A DNA stretch of 48,003 bases from an uncultured Clostridia bacterium (GCA_934229275.1 CAKQDN010000011.1:1-48003), one strand, 5' to 3'; shown: positions 23,666 to 32,732, counted from the first letter of the stretch. Translations and numbers: made by a program. Notes: generated by a model from the sequence alone, not told the origin.

Positions 23666-25093
23666 TTATTTCTTAATTACGGAAACTGCGTCGGCAATGG
23701 TTTTTTCGAGCGCCTGTCTGCCGTATTTATCGACTTCGGCTTTGTTCTTTTCGCCGTGAGTCAGACAGCCTGCGCCGCCTATGCAGCCGCCCACGCACGC
23801 CATACCTTCGATAAAGTTGGCGTCGAGCAGGTTCTTGCTCTTTTTGAGCAGCGCGATTTTGCACTCCTCTATTCCGTCGCAGGAACAAGGTTTAAGCACG
23901 AAATCGGTTATGTTCTGTTCTTTCAGTGCTTCCGCGACCGCATCGGACAGACCTCCGCTGCGCGCGAAAATTCTGCCGAAATAGGACGCGTTGTCCAGCA
24001 CGCCCTCTTCGAGCGTCGTTATATCTATATCGCGGCTGTCGAACAGTGCCTGCAACTCCTCGAAAGTGATGACTTCGTCGACGTACTTTTTGACTTCTTC
24101 CTTCTTAACCTCGGCTTTCTTAGCGGTGCACGGTCCGATGAACACGACGCGCGCGTTCTCGTCGGTCTGCTTGATGTACTTCGCTATGGTTGCCATAGGC
24201 GAGAGGTTGTGCGACACGAACTGTTTGAGCGCGGGATAATTCTTTTCGATGAAGTCCACGAACGCCGGGCAGCACGAACTGGTGAGGAATCCTTTTTCGG
24301 CAAGTTCACGGGATTCCGCCTGCGCGACCATATCCGCTCCGAGCGCGGCTTCGATTACGGTGTGGAAACCGAGTTTTTTAAGTCCGGTTATTACCTGACC
24401 GAGTTTAGCATAGGTAAACTGGCTGGATATGGACGGAGCGACCACGGCGTAAGTTTTGATGGTCGGATTTAAGGCACTCTTTTTGAGAATGTCGATGACG
24501 TTGAGGATATACGACTTGTCGCTTATCGCGCCGAACGGGCATTGATAGACGCATGCGCCGCAGGAAATGCACTTGCTGTTGTCGATGGACGCCTGCTTTT
24601 CCGCTCCCATGGATATTGCCTTGACTTTGCAAGCCGTTTCGCACGGGCGTTTATAGTTGTGAATAGCGCTGTACGGGCATACCTTGGAGCATGCTCCGCA
24701 CTCCTTGCACTTGGTTTTGTCGATGTGAGCGACGTGGTTCTGATCGAACGTGATCGCGCCGAATCTGCATGCGTCCTCGCAGCGGTGAGCCAGACATCCG
24801 CGGCATGCGTTGGTGACTTCGTAGCCGCCCATGGGACATTCGTCGCAGGCGATGTCGATGACTTCGATGACGTTGGGGTTAGCCTTGTTTCCGCCCATTG
24901 CTATTTTAACGCGTTCGGCGAGGATTGCGCGCTCTTTATAAACGCAGCAACGCATCGTCGGCACTTTGCCGGGCACTATGATCTTGGGAATATCGATTGC
25001 GTTTTCCGCAAGCGTATCGTTCCAGGCTTCTCTTGCCACTTCGCGCAGCACTTTGTATTTAAGATATTGTACTTTTGTGTCGAATTTTCTCAT
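23666..25093 (-). CDS. [FeFe]-hydrogenase, group B type
   Basis: A 475-residue monomeric iron-only hydrogenase-like protein. Its N-terminal half carries many cysteines in ferredoxin-like patterns (CDECPMGGYE, CRGCLAHRCEDAC, CKECGACSKVC, CISCGACVYQC), enough for about three or four [4Fe-4S] clusters. The H-cluster domain has L1 TSSCCPAF (Cys274-275), L2 GPCTAKK (Cys322) and L3 MACVGGCIGG (Cys433, Cys437), so all four cluster ligands and the proton-transfer Cys are kept. The TSSCCPA and ACVGGC forms are those of group B enzymes, whose role (H2 evolution from ferredoxin or H2 uptake) is poorly known. The maturases HydE, HydF and HydG are not in the window. It is last in the rex operon, 12 bases after the phosphatase gene. 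Confidence 0.9.
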   Translation of the reverse strand: MRKFDTKVQYLKYKVLREVAREAWNDTLAENAIDIPKIIVPGKVPTMRCCVYKERAILAERVKIAMGGNKANPNVIEVIDIACDECPMGGYEVTNACRGCLAHRCEDACRFGAITFDQNHVAHIDKTKCKECGACSKVCPYSAIHNYKRPCETACKVKAISMGAEKQASIDNSKCISCGACVYQCPFGAISDKSYILNVIDILKKSALNPTIKTYAVVAPSISSQFTYAKLGQVITGLKKLGFHTVIEAALGADMVAQAESRELAEKGFLTSSCCPAFVDFIEKNYPALKQFVSHNLSPMATIAKYIKQTDENARVVFIGPCTAKKAEVKKEEVKKYVDEVITFEELQALFDSRDIDITTLEEGVLDNASYFGRIFARSGGLSDAVAEALKEQNITDFVLKPCSCDGIEECKIALLKKSKNLLDANFIEGMACVGGCIGGAGCLTHGEKNKAEVDKYGRQALEKTIADAVSVIKK

Positions 25094-25105
25094 AGTAGTA
25101 GTTCC

Positions 25106-26278
25106 TTAAAAATAACTGACCTTTATGCGCTTGCCCATCTGTTTGAGATACAGGGACAATTGCTCGACCAGGTTCATTTTTATGTTGAAGTTAATCGGGA
25201 GGTCGGGGTTCTGGTGCGCCGGGTTTATCGCTCTTCCGACGTAGAAGTTAATATCGGTGGCTTCTTCGAACAGCAGGCGGCATATAAGCGACGCTCCGTC
25301 TTTTCCCACGCTCCATTTGTCGTACAGTTTTCCGTCCTTAACGGCGTCCTTGGCGTACTCGACCACTTTGTTTATGGTGATAACGCCCTCGGTTACCAGA
25401 TCCACGCCTTCTATTTCGGCAATGGGCGGCACGTCGCTCTTTTCGAAACTTAAATTGGTTTTAATCTGTTTACCCAGATATTTCGCGACTATCGAGGAAG
25501 TCGTTCCGCCGCACACGATGTGCTTCCCCTCTTTGGAGAAGAACAGCGACATCATGCGGTTTGCGTCGTCGCGGTTGGAAGGCGGTCCGAACAGAATGTT
25601 CATCGGCTCGCGCTTGCGCACTTTAAGCACGCACGCGGTCGCGTCGTCGCCGGGCTTGCCGCAATACAACTTTTCCACTTCGTCGATGAGTATGTTCGAA
25701 AGCGTTTTTGCCGTGTAGCCGGAATAAACGTGTTCGATCATGAACGAGGCTATATCCTCTCTTTTCCAGCCGAAATTGTACTTGATTCCCATTCCGGCAT
25801 GCGGACAACCGTCGCTCATGGCGATGAAAAAGTCGCCGTCGGACAGCATTACGGACGAACGGTATACCTTTTTGCCCGAAATGTTCATTTCGATGCGCCG
25901 AGGCATGTACTCTTCGCCGTCGCGGATTATTATGACCTGCGGATTGTCGTACTCGATTATCTGCGCCTCGCGGTTCTCCACGATATGCACTATCGTGAAC
26001 GTCGAATACGCGACTCCGCGCACCGAGCAGACCGGAAGCGTTGCCATAATGGTTTCCACGCAGTCCTCTATCGACAGTCCTTCCGACATCATCGTGGATA
26101 TTATTTTGGCTGTCAGCGTGGACAGAATACTCGCTTTTACGCCGCTGCCCAATCCGTCGGCAAGCACGACTATCTGCGAATTGTCGCCGTTGTCCACGAC
26201 GTCAACGTGATCGCCGCAAAGTTGCTCGCCGTAATGATTTATGCTTTTCCAGCCGATGTCAACGCAAAGATCATTCAT
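25106..26278 (-). CDS. PP2C/SpoIIE-type protein phosphatase next to a sensory hydrogenase
   Basis: A 390-residue protein with an N-terminal PP2C-like phosphatase domain (about 1-220). Metal-binding acids are seen in VVLADGLGSG (Asp41), FIAMSDGCPH and KPGDDATAC. The remaining 170 residues (ILFGPPSNRDDANRMM onward) were not assigned to a domain. SpoIIE-type phosphatases usually dephosphorylate anti-anti-sigma factors or other Ser/Thr phosphoproteins. It overlaps the end of hydS by eight bases, so the two are made together; PP2C phosphatases beside PAS-containing sensory hydrogenases are known in Clostridia. It is probably the output arm of that sensor. It is not the sporulation SpoIIE itself, which has membrane helices. 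Confidence 0.88.
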   Translation of the reverse strand: MNDLCVDIGWKSINHYGEQLCGDHVDVVDNGDNSQIVVLADGLGSGVKASILSTLTAKIISTMMSEGLSIEDCVETIMATLPVCSVRGVAYSTFTIVHIVENREAQIIEYDNPQVIIIRDGEEYMPRRIEMNISGKKVYRSSVMLSDGDFFIAMSDGCPHAGMGIKYNFGWKREDIASFMIEHVYSGYTAKTLSNILIDEVEKLYCGKPGDDATACVLKVRKREPMNILFGPPSNRDDANRMMSLFFSKEGKHIVCGGTTSSIVAKYLGKQIKTNLSFEKSDVPPIAEIEGVDLVTEGVITINKVVEYAKDAVKDGKLYDKWSVGKDGASLICRLLFEEATDINFYVGRAINPAHQNPDLPINFNIKMNLVEQLSLYLKQMGKRIKVSYF

Positions 26279-27944
26279 CGGTGATGGACTCCTTTAATTT
26301 CGTGAGCGCGATTTTGGTTTCGGCAGCCGTTTCGCCGAGCAGCGACGCTATTTCCTGCACTATGCGCATTTGCTTGTCTACCACTCTGTCGGCGACTTCC
26401 ACGGTCTGGCGAGAGATGTTTTCCTTCTTTTCGCGTTCGTTCTCTTCGTCGGTGATGTCGCGCATTATGCACACCAAAAGGTGATAGGTGTCGTCGTACA
26501 CGACGGTCTGTTCGACGTATTTTTTATACTCGGCAAGGTACGTTCTCTCGTCGCGGACGCTTCTTCCGGTGCGAAGCACGCGCATGAATATTTCCGTATC
26601 GAGAATACGCACCGCTTCTTCTCCCAAAACGTCGGCAGCCGAGCGTATGTTCATGATTTTTCGAGCCGCGTCGTTTATCTGCTGAACTTCGAGTTTTTCG
26701 TTAAGCACGATAAGCCCGTTGGGCGTGTTGTTTACGATGCAGTCGGAAAAACTTTCGGCTTTCTGTTCGAGATAGGGCAGGCACATGCTTATTTCGGCTT
26801 TGCCCTGGAAAATGGCGATTGCCTTCTCTCGGCAGGTGTCGTAGCCGCAAGAACCGCAGTTGAGCATGTCCTCGGGGCGGGTTTTTCCCATTTTTTTGAG
26901 TATTTCGTTTATTTCGTATTCGGACGGCGTCGCGAGTTTTTTCTCGATAGCCGTGAATTGTTTGCGGACGGCAAGACTGTCGGGCTGCTCGACCTTAAAG
27001 TCCTTTTCGCCGGCGTATTTGGCGACCGCGGCGTAGTCCTTGACGGGCGAGCGGTGGTATTTTTCCATTACCGGACCGCCGATACAACTGCCGACGCATG
27101 CGGACATTTCGATGAAGCACTTGTGAACCGCTCCGCTTTCGATGTCTTTAAGCGCGGCGATGCAGTTTTCCACTCCGTCGATCGCTACATAAGTATATCT
27201 CGACGACTTCGCCATGGTTTTGAGAATACCTCCAGTCGTGGGGAAAAAGCGCGCGCGGCTGTTTTCGTCGCTGTCGGCTTCCTTATCGATAACGATATTC
27301 TCCGCTTCGAACCATTTTGCGAGGTCCTCGTACGTTAAAACGCCGTCGACAAGCCCTTCGTAGTACTCCGCTTCGTCCTTTTTGGCGACGCACGGTCCGA
27401 TGAACACGACTTTGGCATCCGGATGACGCTTTTTAATGTCGGCTGCATGAGCCTGCATGGGCGACATTACGTCGGCGAGATATTGTATCTCGTTCGGAAA
27501 ATACTTCTGGATAAGCAAGTTTATCGAGTGGCAGCACGACGAAATAACGACGTCGCGCGTGTCCGATTCCAGCATGCGTTCGTATTCGGTTTTGACTATG
27601 GTCGCGCCCACAGCCGTTTCTTCGACGTCGGCAAAACCCAGTTTTTTGAGCGACTTTCGCATGGCGTTTATGCCCACTCCGTCGTAATTCGCGATAAACG
27701 ACGGCGCAAGGCTGACTATTACCGGCGAGCCGGACTGAATAAGCACGCGGACTTTTTCGGTTTCGGACGAGATTTCCTTGGCGTTTTGCGGACAAACGAC
27801 GAAGCACTGTCCGCAAAGTATGCACTCGTTGCCTATTATGTGCGCCTGATTGGCGGAAAAACGGATGGATTTGACCGGGCAATGACGAATACATTTATAA
27901 CAGTTTTTACAGTTTGATTTTTTTAAGGTAAGACAACTTGACAC
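26271..27944 (-). CDS. hydS: Sensory [FeFe]-hydrogenase with PAS domain (HydS, group C)
   Basis: A 557-residue soluble protein. Order: two [4Fe-4S] motifs (CKNCYKCIRHC, CILCGQCFVVC); H-cluster domain with L1 SSCCHS (Cys137-138), L2 GPCVAKK (Cys185) and L3 SACVGSCIGG (Cys283, Cys287); an extra Fe-S motif CGSCGYDTC with a later Cys388; a PAS domain (about 400-500); and a C-terminal helical coil. All cluster ligands are kept, but His replaces the usual Pro in L1. This architecture is that of group C hydrogenases, thought to sense H2 or redox state rather than turn over H2. It starts with GTG behind GGAGG. The missing kinase output and the overlapping phosphatase gene suggest signalling through dephosphorylation. 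Confidence 0.9.
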   Translation of the reverse strand: MSSCLTLKKSNCKNCYKCIRHCPVKSIRFSANQAHIIGNECILCGQCFVVCPQNAKEISSETEKVRVLIQSGSPVIVSLAPSFIANYDGVGINAMRKSLKKLGFADVEETAVGATIVKTEYERMLESDTRDVVISSCCHSINLLIQKYFPNEIQYLADVMSPMQAHAADIKKRHPDAKVVFIGPCVAKKDEAEYYEGLVDGVLTYEDLAKWFEAENIVIDKEADSDENSRARFFPTTGGILKTMAKSSRYTYVAIDGVENCIAALKDIESGAVHKCFIEMSACVGSCIGGPVMEKYHRSPVKDYAAVAKYAGEKDFKVEQPDSLAVRKQFTAIEKKLATPSEYEINEILKKMGKTRPEDMLNCGSCGYDTCREKAIAIFQGKAEISMCLPYLEQKAESFSDCIVNNTPNGLIVLNEKLEVQQINDAARKIMNIRSAADVLGEEAVRILDTEIFMRVLRTGRSVRDERTYLAEYKKYVEQTVVYDDTYHLLVCIMRDITDEENEREKKENISRQTVEVADRVVDKQMRIVQEIASLLGETAAETKIALTKLKESITDE

Positions 27945-27963
27945 GCGCTTTTACCTCCGAAAG

Positions 27964-28230
27964 TTATTGAGCGTTGTCGGCGCCGACGCGCGGCAGAATA
28001 TTCTCGTTCCAGAGTTTGGAGAAGTTTTCTTTGGTGATTCCGCTGTATACGTCGTCGTCAACGGTTACGGTTACGCCCACTCTGTTACATTTTCCTGCGC
28101 AAAAACTGCCGACGAGAATGACTTCGTCCTCCAGTTTTGCCTCTTTAACGTTTTTTTCGAGCATATCCGCGATGTCGTACGCGCCTTTGAGAAAGCACGA
28201 ACTACCCATGCAAACCTTTACGACTACCAT
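27964..28230 (-). CDS. Thioredoxin-like [2Fe-2S] ferredoxin (NuoE-like), copy 2
   Basis: An 88-residue protein with the NuoE/HydC-type thioredoxin-fold [2Fe-2S] pattern: CMGSSC near the N terminus and CAGKC later, that is Cys-x4-Cys and Cys-x3-Cys. It most likely passes electrons to or from the hydrogenases or their sensor. It begins three bases after a paralogous gene, and hydS follows 19 bases later. No NuoF-like flavoprotein partner is in the operon. Confidence 0.85.
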   Translation of the reverse strand: MVVVKVCMGSSCFLKGAYDIADMLEKNVKEAKLEDEVILVGSFCAGKCNRVGVTVTVDDDVYSGITKENFSKLWNENILPRVGADNAQ

Positions 28231-28233
28231 AAT

Positions 28234-28476
28234 TTACACCCTTTTAAGAATGTTCTCGTTGAAGAACTGCTCGGCGGTGGCGGGGCTTACCGAGAAGAAC
28301 TCGTCGCCGACGGTTACGCACACGCCTTCCTGGCATCTTCCCATGCAGAACGTGCCGGAAAGTTCGACTTTGTCCTGTAATTTATTCTTTTCGATAAGGT
28401 CCTGAAATTCGCCCACTACCTGACGAGAGCCTTTGATATGGCACGAACTTCCAATACATACGGTTACTTTTAACAT
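28234..28476 (-). CDS. Thioredoxin-like [2Fe-2S] ferredoxin (NuoE-like), copy 1
   Basis: An 80-residue paralogue of the following gene, with CIGSSC and CMGRC as the four cluster ligands and the same NENILKR ending. It has a good AAGGAG ribosome site, 36 bases after the kinase-like gene. Two adjacent diverged copies suggest a tandem duplication and perhaps distinct electron partners for the sensory and the group B hydrogenase. Confidence 0.85.
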   Translation of the reverse strand: MLKVTVCIGSSCHIKGSRQVVGEFQDLIEKNKLQDKVELSGTFCMGRCQEGVCVTVGDEFFSVSPATAEQFFNENILKRV

Positions 28477-28512
28477 TGTTTTATCTCCTTGACTAAAGTC
28501 TTTTATCTTAAA

Positions 28513-29262
28513 TTATTCGTAGTCCACTACGTTTACCCAGGACAGCAGGAATTCGCGTTCCGCAGCCTTGCCTTTTACCGATTGCGACGCAGCGACTATG
28601 GGCATCCAGCGCTGAACGTAACTCTTGTCTATTCCGCTCTTTTTGCAGAACAGGTCGAGATATTCGTTTGCTCCGTTTATGTCGCCGCCCAGCCAGAACA
28701 GCAGGTATGTGCGCGCGACGTCCGCCGACGCGTTACCTATGGTTGCGTGCGACCAGTCGATGACGTACGCCTTTCCGTCGTCGCCTATTATGACGTTGGA
28801 CGGATTGAAGTCGCCGTGGCACAGTTTGGAGTGCTTGGGCATGGCTTCGAGCCGCGTGTGCAGGTCGTAGCGCGTGGTGGCGTCGAGGTCGGTGAGCGAA
28901 ATTTTTCTGTTCATCTTATCTTTGAGTTTGGTAAGAAGCGGACAGGTACGGGAATGAATATCCATCTGCACGTCAACCAGTTTTTCGAGGTATTCGCTCT
29001 TTTTTTCGGGATGCTCTTTCATGAGTTCCGCAAGCGTTTTACCCTGAATGAAATCGGTGACGATAGCCCACTTGCCGTCGTAAACGGTAACCGCTTTTAT
29101 GTGCGGAATACACAGTCCCGTTTCCTCCACTCGAGCCTGATTGAGCGCTTCGTTGAGTATATCGCTTTTTCTAAAGTCGCTGCCGAACACTTTTACGCAG
29201 TCGTTACCGTCTTTATATATGGTTTTATTGACGCGCTGCGCTATTACTTTATCGAAATTCAT
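28513..29262 (-). CDS. APH/choline-kinase-fold phosphotransferase
   Basis: A 249-residue protein of the aminoglycoside phosphotransferase-like kinase fold. The catalytic loop is CHGDFNPSN (Asp151, Asn156) and the metal-binding Asp is in VIDWSHATIGN (Asp169). VTDFIQGKTLAELM is the hinge. The N-terminal lobe is short and the glycine loop is not obvious. Members of the fold phosphorylate small molecules or proteins; nothing here points to antibiotic resistance. The ATG shares a base with the adhE stop (TAATG), so it is coupled to adhE and belongs to the redox operon. It could act opposite the PP2C phosphatase, but this is only a hypothesis. Confidence 0.8.
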   Translation of the reverse strand: MNFDKVIAQRVNKTIYKDGNDCVKVFGSDFRKSDILNEALNQARVEETGLCIPHIKAVTVYDGKWAIVTDFIQGKTLAELMKEHPEKKSEYLEKLVDVQMDIHSRTCPLLTKLKDKMNRKISLTDLDATTRYDLHTRLEAMPKHSKLCHGDFNPSNVIIGDDGKAYVIDWSHATIGNASADVARTYLLFWLGGDINGANEYLDLFCKKSGIDKSYVQRWMPIVAASQSVKGKAAEREFLLSWVNVVDYE

Positions 29263-31985
29263 TATTTCTCCTCCCCGTTAATGGTTTTTACTCCGCTTTT
29301 CTCGCGGCGGTAGGTCTGCTTGAAGTCGTTCGGATCGACAAGCGGTTGTTCGTCGCCGGGCACGGGCTTTTCGGTGAAAGTTTCGCCGTAGTAGGCGTCG
29401 AGGTACATCTGCTTAATCTCGCTCATGAGCGGATAGCGCGGATTGGCACCGGTACACTGATCGTCGAAAGCCTGTTCGGTCATGGCGTCCAGACGAGCGA
29501 GGAAATCGTTTTCGTCGGGGACGTAGTCGCGTATGGTAGGTTTGATTCCGACGCGCGCTTTAAGTTTGTCTATTGCGGCGATGAGGTTACCGACGCTCTC
29601 AGATTCGGTTTCGCCCTTGAATCCGAGATATTCGGCGACTTCCGCGTAGCGTTCGAGCGTGTGCGGACGATCGTACTGAGGAAACGTGCCCATTTTTGCA
29701 GGCACTTCGCTCGAATTGAAACGAATTACCTCGTCGATCATGAGCGCGTTGGCTATTCCGTGAGCGATGTGGTGGAACGCTCCCAGTTTGTGCGCCATGG
29801 AGTGGCATACACCTAAGAATGCGTTTGCGAACGCCATGCCTGCCATGGTCGCGGCGTTTGCCATTTTCTCGCGCGCGACGACGTCGGTTTGTCCGTTATC
29901 GTATGCTCGCGGCAGGTATTCGAATATGGTTTTAAGCGATTTAAGCGCAAGACCGTCGGTATAGTCGGTTGCCATGACCGACGCGTACGCTTCGAGCGCG
30001 TGCGTCACGGCGTCTATTCCCGACGCGGCGGTGAGTCCTTTGGGCGCGCTCATGTGGAAATCGGTGTCCACGATTGCCATTTTCGGGAGCAGTTCGTAGT
30101 CGGCAAGCGGATATTTAACGCCCGTTTTCTCGTCGGTTATGACGGCAAACGGAGTGACTTCGCTGCCCGTTCCGGCGGAAGTGGGGATTGCGATGAAGTA
30201 CGCTTTTTCGCCCATTTTCGGGAAGGTGTACACGCGTTTACGGATGTCCATGAAGCGCATTGCCATGTCCATGAAATCGACTTCGGGATGCTCGTAAAGC
30301 ACCCACATGATTTTGCCGGCATCCATTGCCGAGCCGCCGCCGAGCGCGATTATGCAATCGGGCTTGAACGCGCGCATCTGCTCCGCTCCGGCTTTTGCGC
30401 AGGCGAGCGTGGGGTCGGGCGCGACGTCGAAGAACACGGCGTGTTCTATTCCGAGGCTGTCCAGTTTTTCGATTATCGGGCGGACGAATCCGTTATTGTA
30501 GAGGAACGAATCGGTTACGATGAAGCATTTCTTTTTGTTCATCACCGTTTTGAGTTCGTCGAGCGCGACGGGCAGACAGCCTTTTTTGAGATATACTTTT
30601 TCGGGGGCTCTGAACCACAACATATTTTCTCTCCTTTCCGCAACCGTTTTGATATTGAGGAGATGTTTCACTCCCACGTTTTCCGAAACCGAATTACCGC
30701 CCCAACTTCCGCAGCCCAGCGTCAGCGACGGCGTGAGTCTGAAATTGTACAGGTCGCCTATTCCGCCCTGCGACGACGGCGTGTTTACCAGTATCCGGCA
30801 GGTTTTCATTCTTTCGGCGAACGCGTTTATTTTCGCTTTTTCGGTGACAGCGTTGAGATATATAGAAGATGTGTGGCCGTAGCCGCCGTCTGCAATAAGG
30901 CTTTCGGCTTTGGAGAACGCGTCCTCTATGTCCTTCGCGCGGTACATTGCAAGCACCGGCGACAGTTTTTCGTGAGCGAACTCCTCGCTGAGAGCCACGC
31001 TTTCCACTTCGCCGATGAGAATTTTGGTACCTTCGGGGACGGTTACGCCTGCGAGCGCGGCGATCGTAACCGGTTTTTGACCCACTATTTTTGCGTTCAG
31101 CGCGCCGTTAATGAGTATTACTCTTCGCACTTTCTGCGTTTCGGACGGGCTTAAAAAGTAGCATCCGCGTGCGGCGAATTCTTCTTTTACGGCGTCGTAC
31201 ACGCCGTTCAGGACGATTACCGACTGCTCGGACGCGCAGATCATGCCGTTATCGAACGTCTTGCTGTGAATTATGGAGTTTACGGCAAGACCGACGTCGG
31301 CGGTGTCGTCGATTATGGCGGGAGTATTGCCTGCTCCGACGCCGAGCGCGGGTTTTCCGGACGAATACGCCGCTTTAACCATTCCGGGTCCGCCGGTTGC
31401 GAGAATAATGTCCGCTTCTTTCATGAGCGTGTTGGTCATTTCGAGGCTCGGAATATCTATCCAGCCGATTATGCCTTCGGGCGCACCGGCTTTTACCGCC
31501 GCTTCGAGTACGACTTTCGCAGCCGCTATCGTGGATTGTTTGGCTCTCGGGTGCGGACTTATTATAATTCCGTTTCTCGTTTTAAGGCAGATGAGCGTTT
31601 TGAAAATAGCGGTCGAAGTGGGGTTCGTGGTGGGGATTACGGCAGCCACGAGACCGATAGGCTCGGCGATCTTCTTTATTCCGAACGCCTCGTCCTCTTC
31701 TATTACTCCGCACGTTTTCGTATTTCTGTACGCGTTGTAGATATACTCGGCGGCGTAGTGATTTTTAATCACCTTGTCCTCGACCACACCCATACCCGTT
31801 TCTTCGAACGCCGATTTCGCAAGCGGTATGCGAGCCTTGTCCGCGGCGATTGCGGCGGCAAGGAATATCTTGTCCACCTGCTCCTGCGTGTAAGACGCGA
31901 ATATCTTCTGTGCGGCGCGCGTTCTCTCTATCGCTTGTTCGAGCGATGCCGGGTCGGTGACGGGCAAATACGTTTTTTCTTCCAT
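29262..31985 (-). CDS. adhE: Bifunctional acetaldehyde-CoA/alcohol dehydrogenase
   Basis: A 907-residue fusion enzyme that reduces acetyl-CoA to acetaldehyde and then ethanol with two NADH, forming filaments (spirosomes) in many bacteria. The N-terminal aldehyde dehydrogenase half has SKTFDNGMICASEQS with the catalytic Cys. The C-terminal iron alcohol dehydrogenase half has ALGGGSAMDAGKIMW, the iron-binding DAVTHALEAY and GVCHSMAHKLGAFHHIAHG. It is slightly longer than the usual 870-890 residues because of its C-terminal tail. It follows rex by 23 bases with a GAGGAG site, the arrangement expected for an NADH-disposal enzyme under Rex. Confidence 0.97.
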   Translation of the reverse strand: MEEKTYLPVTDPASLEQAIERTRAAQKIFASYTQEQVDKIFLAAAIAADKARIPLAKSAFEETGMGVVEDKVIKNHYAAEYIYNAYRNTKTCGVIEEDEAFGIKKIAEPIGLVAAVIPTTNPTSTAIFKTLICLKTRNGIIISPHPRAKQSTIAAAKVVLEAAVKAGAPEGIIGWIDIPSLEMTNTLMKEADIILATGGPGMVKAAYSSGKPALGVGAGNTPAIIDDTADVGLAVNSIIHSKTFDNGMICASEQSVIVLNGVYDAVKEEFAARGCYFLSPSETQKVRRVILINGALNAKIVGQKPVTIAALAGVTVPEGTKILIGEVESVALSEEFAHEKLSPVLAMYRAKDIEDAFSKAESLIADGGYGHTSSIYLNAVTEKAKINAFAERMKTCRILVNTPSSQGGIGDLYNFRLTPSLTLGCGSWGGNSVSENVGVKHLLNIKTVAERRENMLWFRAPEKVYLKKGCLPVALDELKTVMNKKKCFIVTDSFLYNNGFVRPIIEKLDSLGIEHAVFFDVAPDPTLACAKAGAEQMRAFKPDCIIALGGGSAMDAGKIMWVLYEHPEVDFMDMAMRFMDIRKRVYTFPKMGEKAYFIAIPTSAGTGSEVTPFAVITDEKTGVKYPLADYELLPKMAIVDTDFHMSAPKGLTAASGIDAVTHALEAYASVMATDYTDGLALKSLKTIFEYLPRAYDNGQTDVVAREKMANAATMAGMAFANAFLGVCHSMAHKLGAFHHIAHGIANALMIDEVIRFNSSEVPAKMGTFPQYDRPHTLERYAEVAEYLGFKGETESESVGNLIAAIDKLKARVGIKPTIRDYVPDENDFLARLDAMTEQAFDDQCTGANPRYPLMSEIKQMYLDAYYGETFTEKPVPGDEQPLVDPNDFKQTYRREKSGVKTINGEEK

Positions 31986-32008
31986 TTTTGCGTTCTCCTC
32001 GATTTATT

Positions 32009-32626
32009 TTACAGGCACGCGGTAAGCACCGCAAGCGACGCCGCGAGATTTTCGTCTTTGACTTTCACGCTCTCGGGTACGATAAGGCTGGCAGGCGCGA
32101 AATTCCATATGGCGATTACTCCGGCGTTTACGAGCGAGTCGCACACCGACTGCGCTTCCTTTTCCGGTACCGTTATTATGCCTATTTTTACTTTATTTTC
32201 CTTGCAGAAACTTTCGAGTTCGCTTACGGGCAGAATGGTTTTGCCTCCGTCGAACTTTCCGCACTTGCTTTCGTCGCGGTCGAAAGCCGCGCAAATATCT
32301 ATTCCGAATTCATGGAAGCAATCGTAATAGAGAAGCGCCTTACCCAGTTTTCCGGCACCCACGATAACCGCGCGCGTAGTGTCTCCGCTACCGAGAGTCT
32401 GTTCTATATGAGTGATGAGTTCGGCGACGAAATAGCCTATTTTCGGCTTTCCCGAGCCGCTTACGAGCGCAAGGTCTTTGCGAACCTGCACGTCGCCCAA
32501 TTTCAACGCTTTTGCAATGGTTGCCGACGCAATGGTCGTTTTTTCGTCCGCGCGTAATGTTCTTAAAAAATGCAGATACAACGGTAGTCTTTTCATAACC
32601 GCGTTCGGTATTCCTTTATCTGTCAT
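32009..32626 (-). CDS. rex: Redox-sensing transcriptional repressor Rex
   Basis: A 205-residue repressor that leaves DNA when NADH rises relative to NAD+. An N-terminal winged helix (residues 1-75, with VQVRKDLALVSGSGKPKIGY) is followed by a Rossmann domain with VIVGAGKLGKALL (GAGKLG at 90-95) and AFDRDESKCG. Length is normal. Ribosome site AAGGAG. It is the first gene of an eight-gene operon that includes adhE and two hydrogenase-type proteins, so it probably controls its own operon. No canonical Rex operator was found, but an 18-base palindrome lies upstream. Confidence 0.96.
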   Translation of the reverse strand: MTDKGIPNAVMKRLPLYLHFLRTLRADEKTTIASATIAKALKLGDVQVRKDLALVSGSGKPKIGYFVAELITHIEQTLGSGDTTRAVIVGAGKLGKALLYYDCFHEFGIDICAAFDRDESKCGKFDGGKTILPVSELESFCKENKVKIGIITVPEKEAQSVCDSLVNAGVIAIWNFAPASLIVPESVKVKDENLAASLAVLTACL

Positions 32627-32683
32627 GTAGACGCTCCTTTTTCTTTCGTACGCGAGTTTACGCGCCGTTATTTTATCGATATA

Positions 32684-32712
32684 ATTGTATCATTTTACGC
32701 TTTAAAATGCAA
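32684..32712 (-). promoter_or_regulatory. Sigma-A promoter of the rex operon
   Basis: Minus strand: TTGCAT, 17 bases, TACAAT, about 58 bases before the rex start. It is the only clear promoter seen for the eight genes down to 23666. Confidence 0.75.
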
Positions 32713-32732
32713 ATACTTATTTTCAATAATCT

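Noticed and set aside
28513..29262. Kinase-fold gene considered as an aminoglycoside resistance gene
   Set aside because: It is locked into a redox operon by an overlap with adhE, and shows only the general fold motifs.
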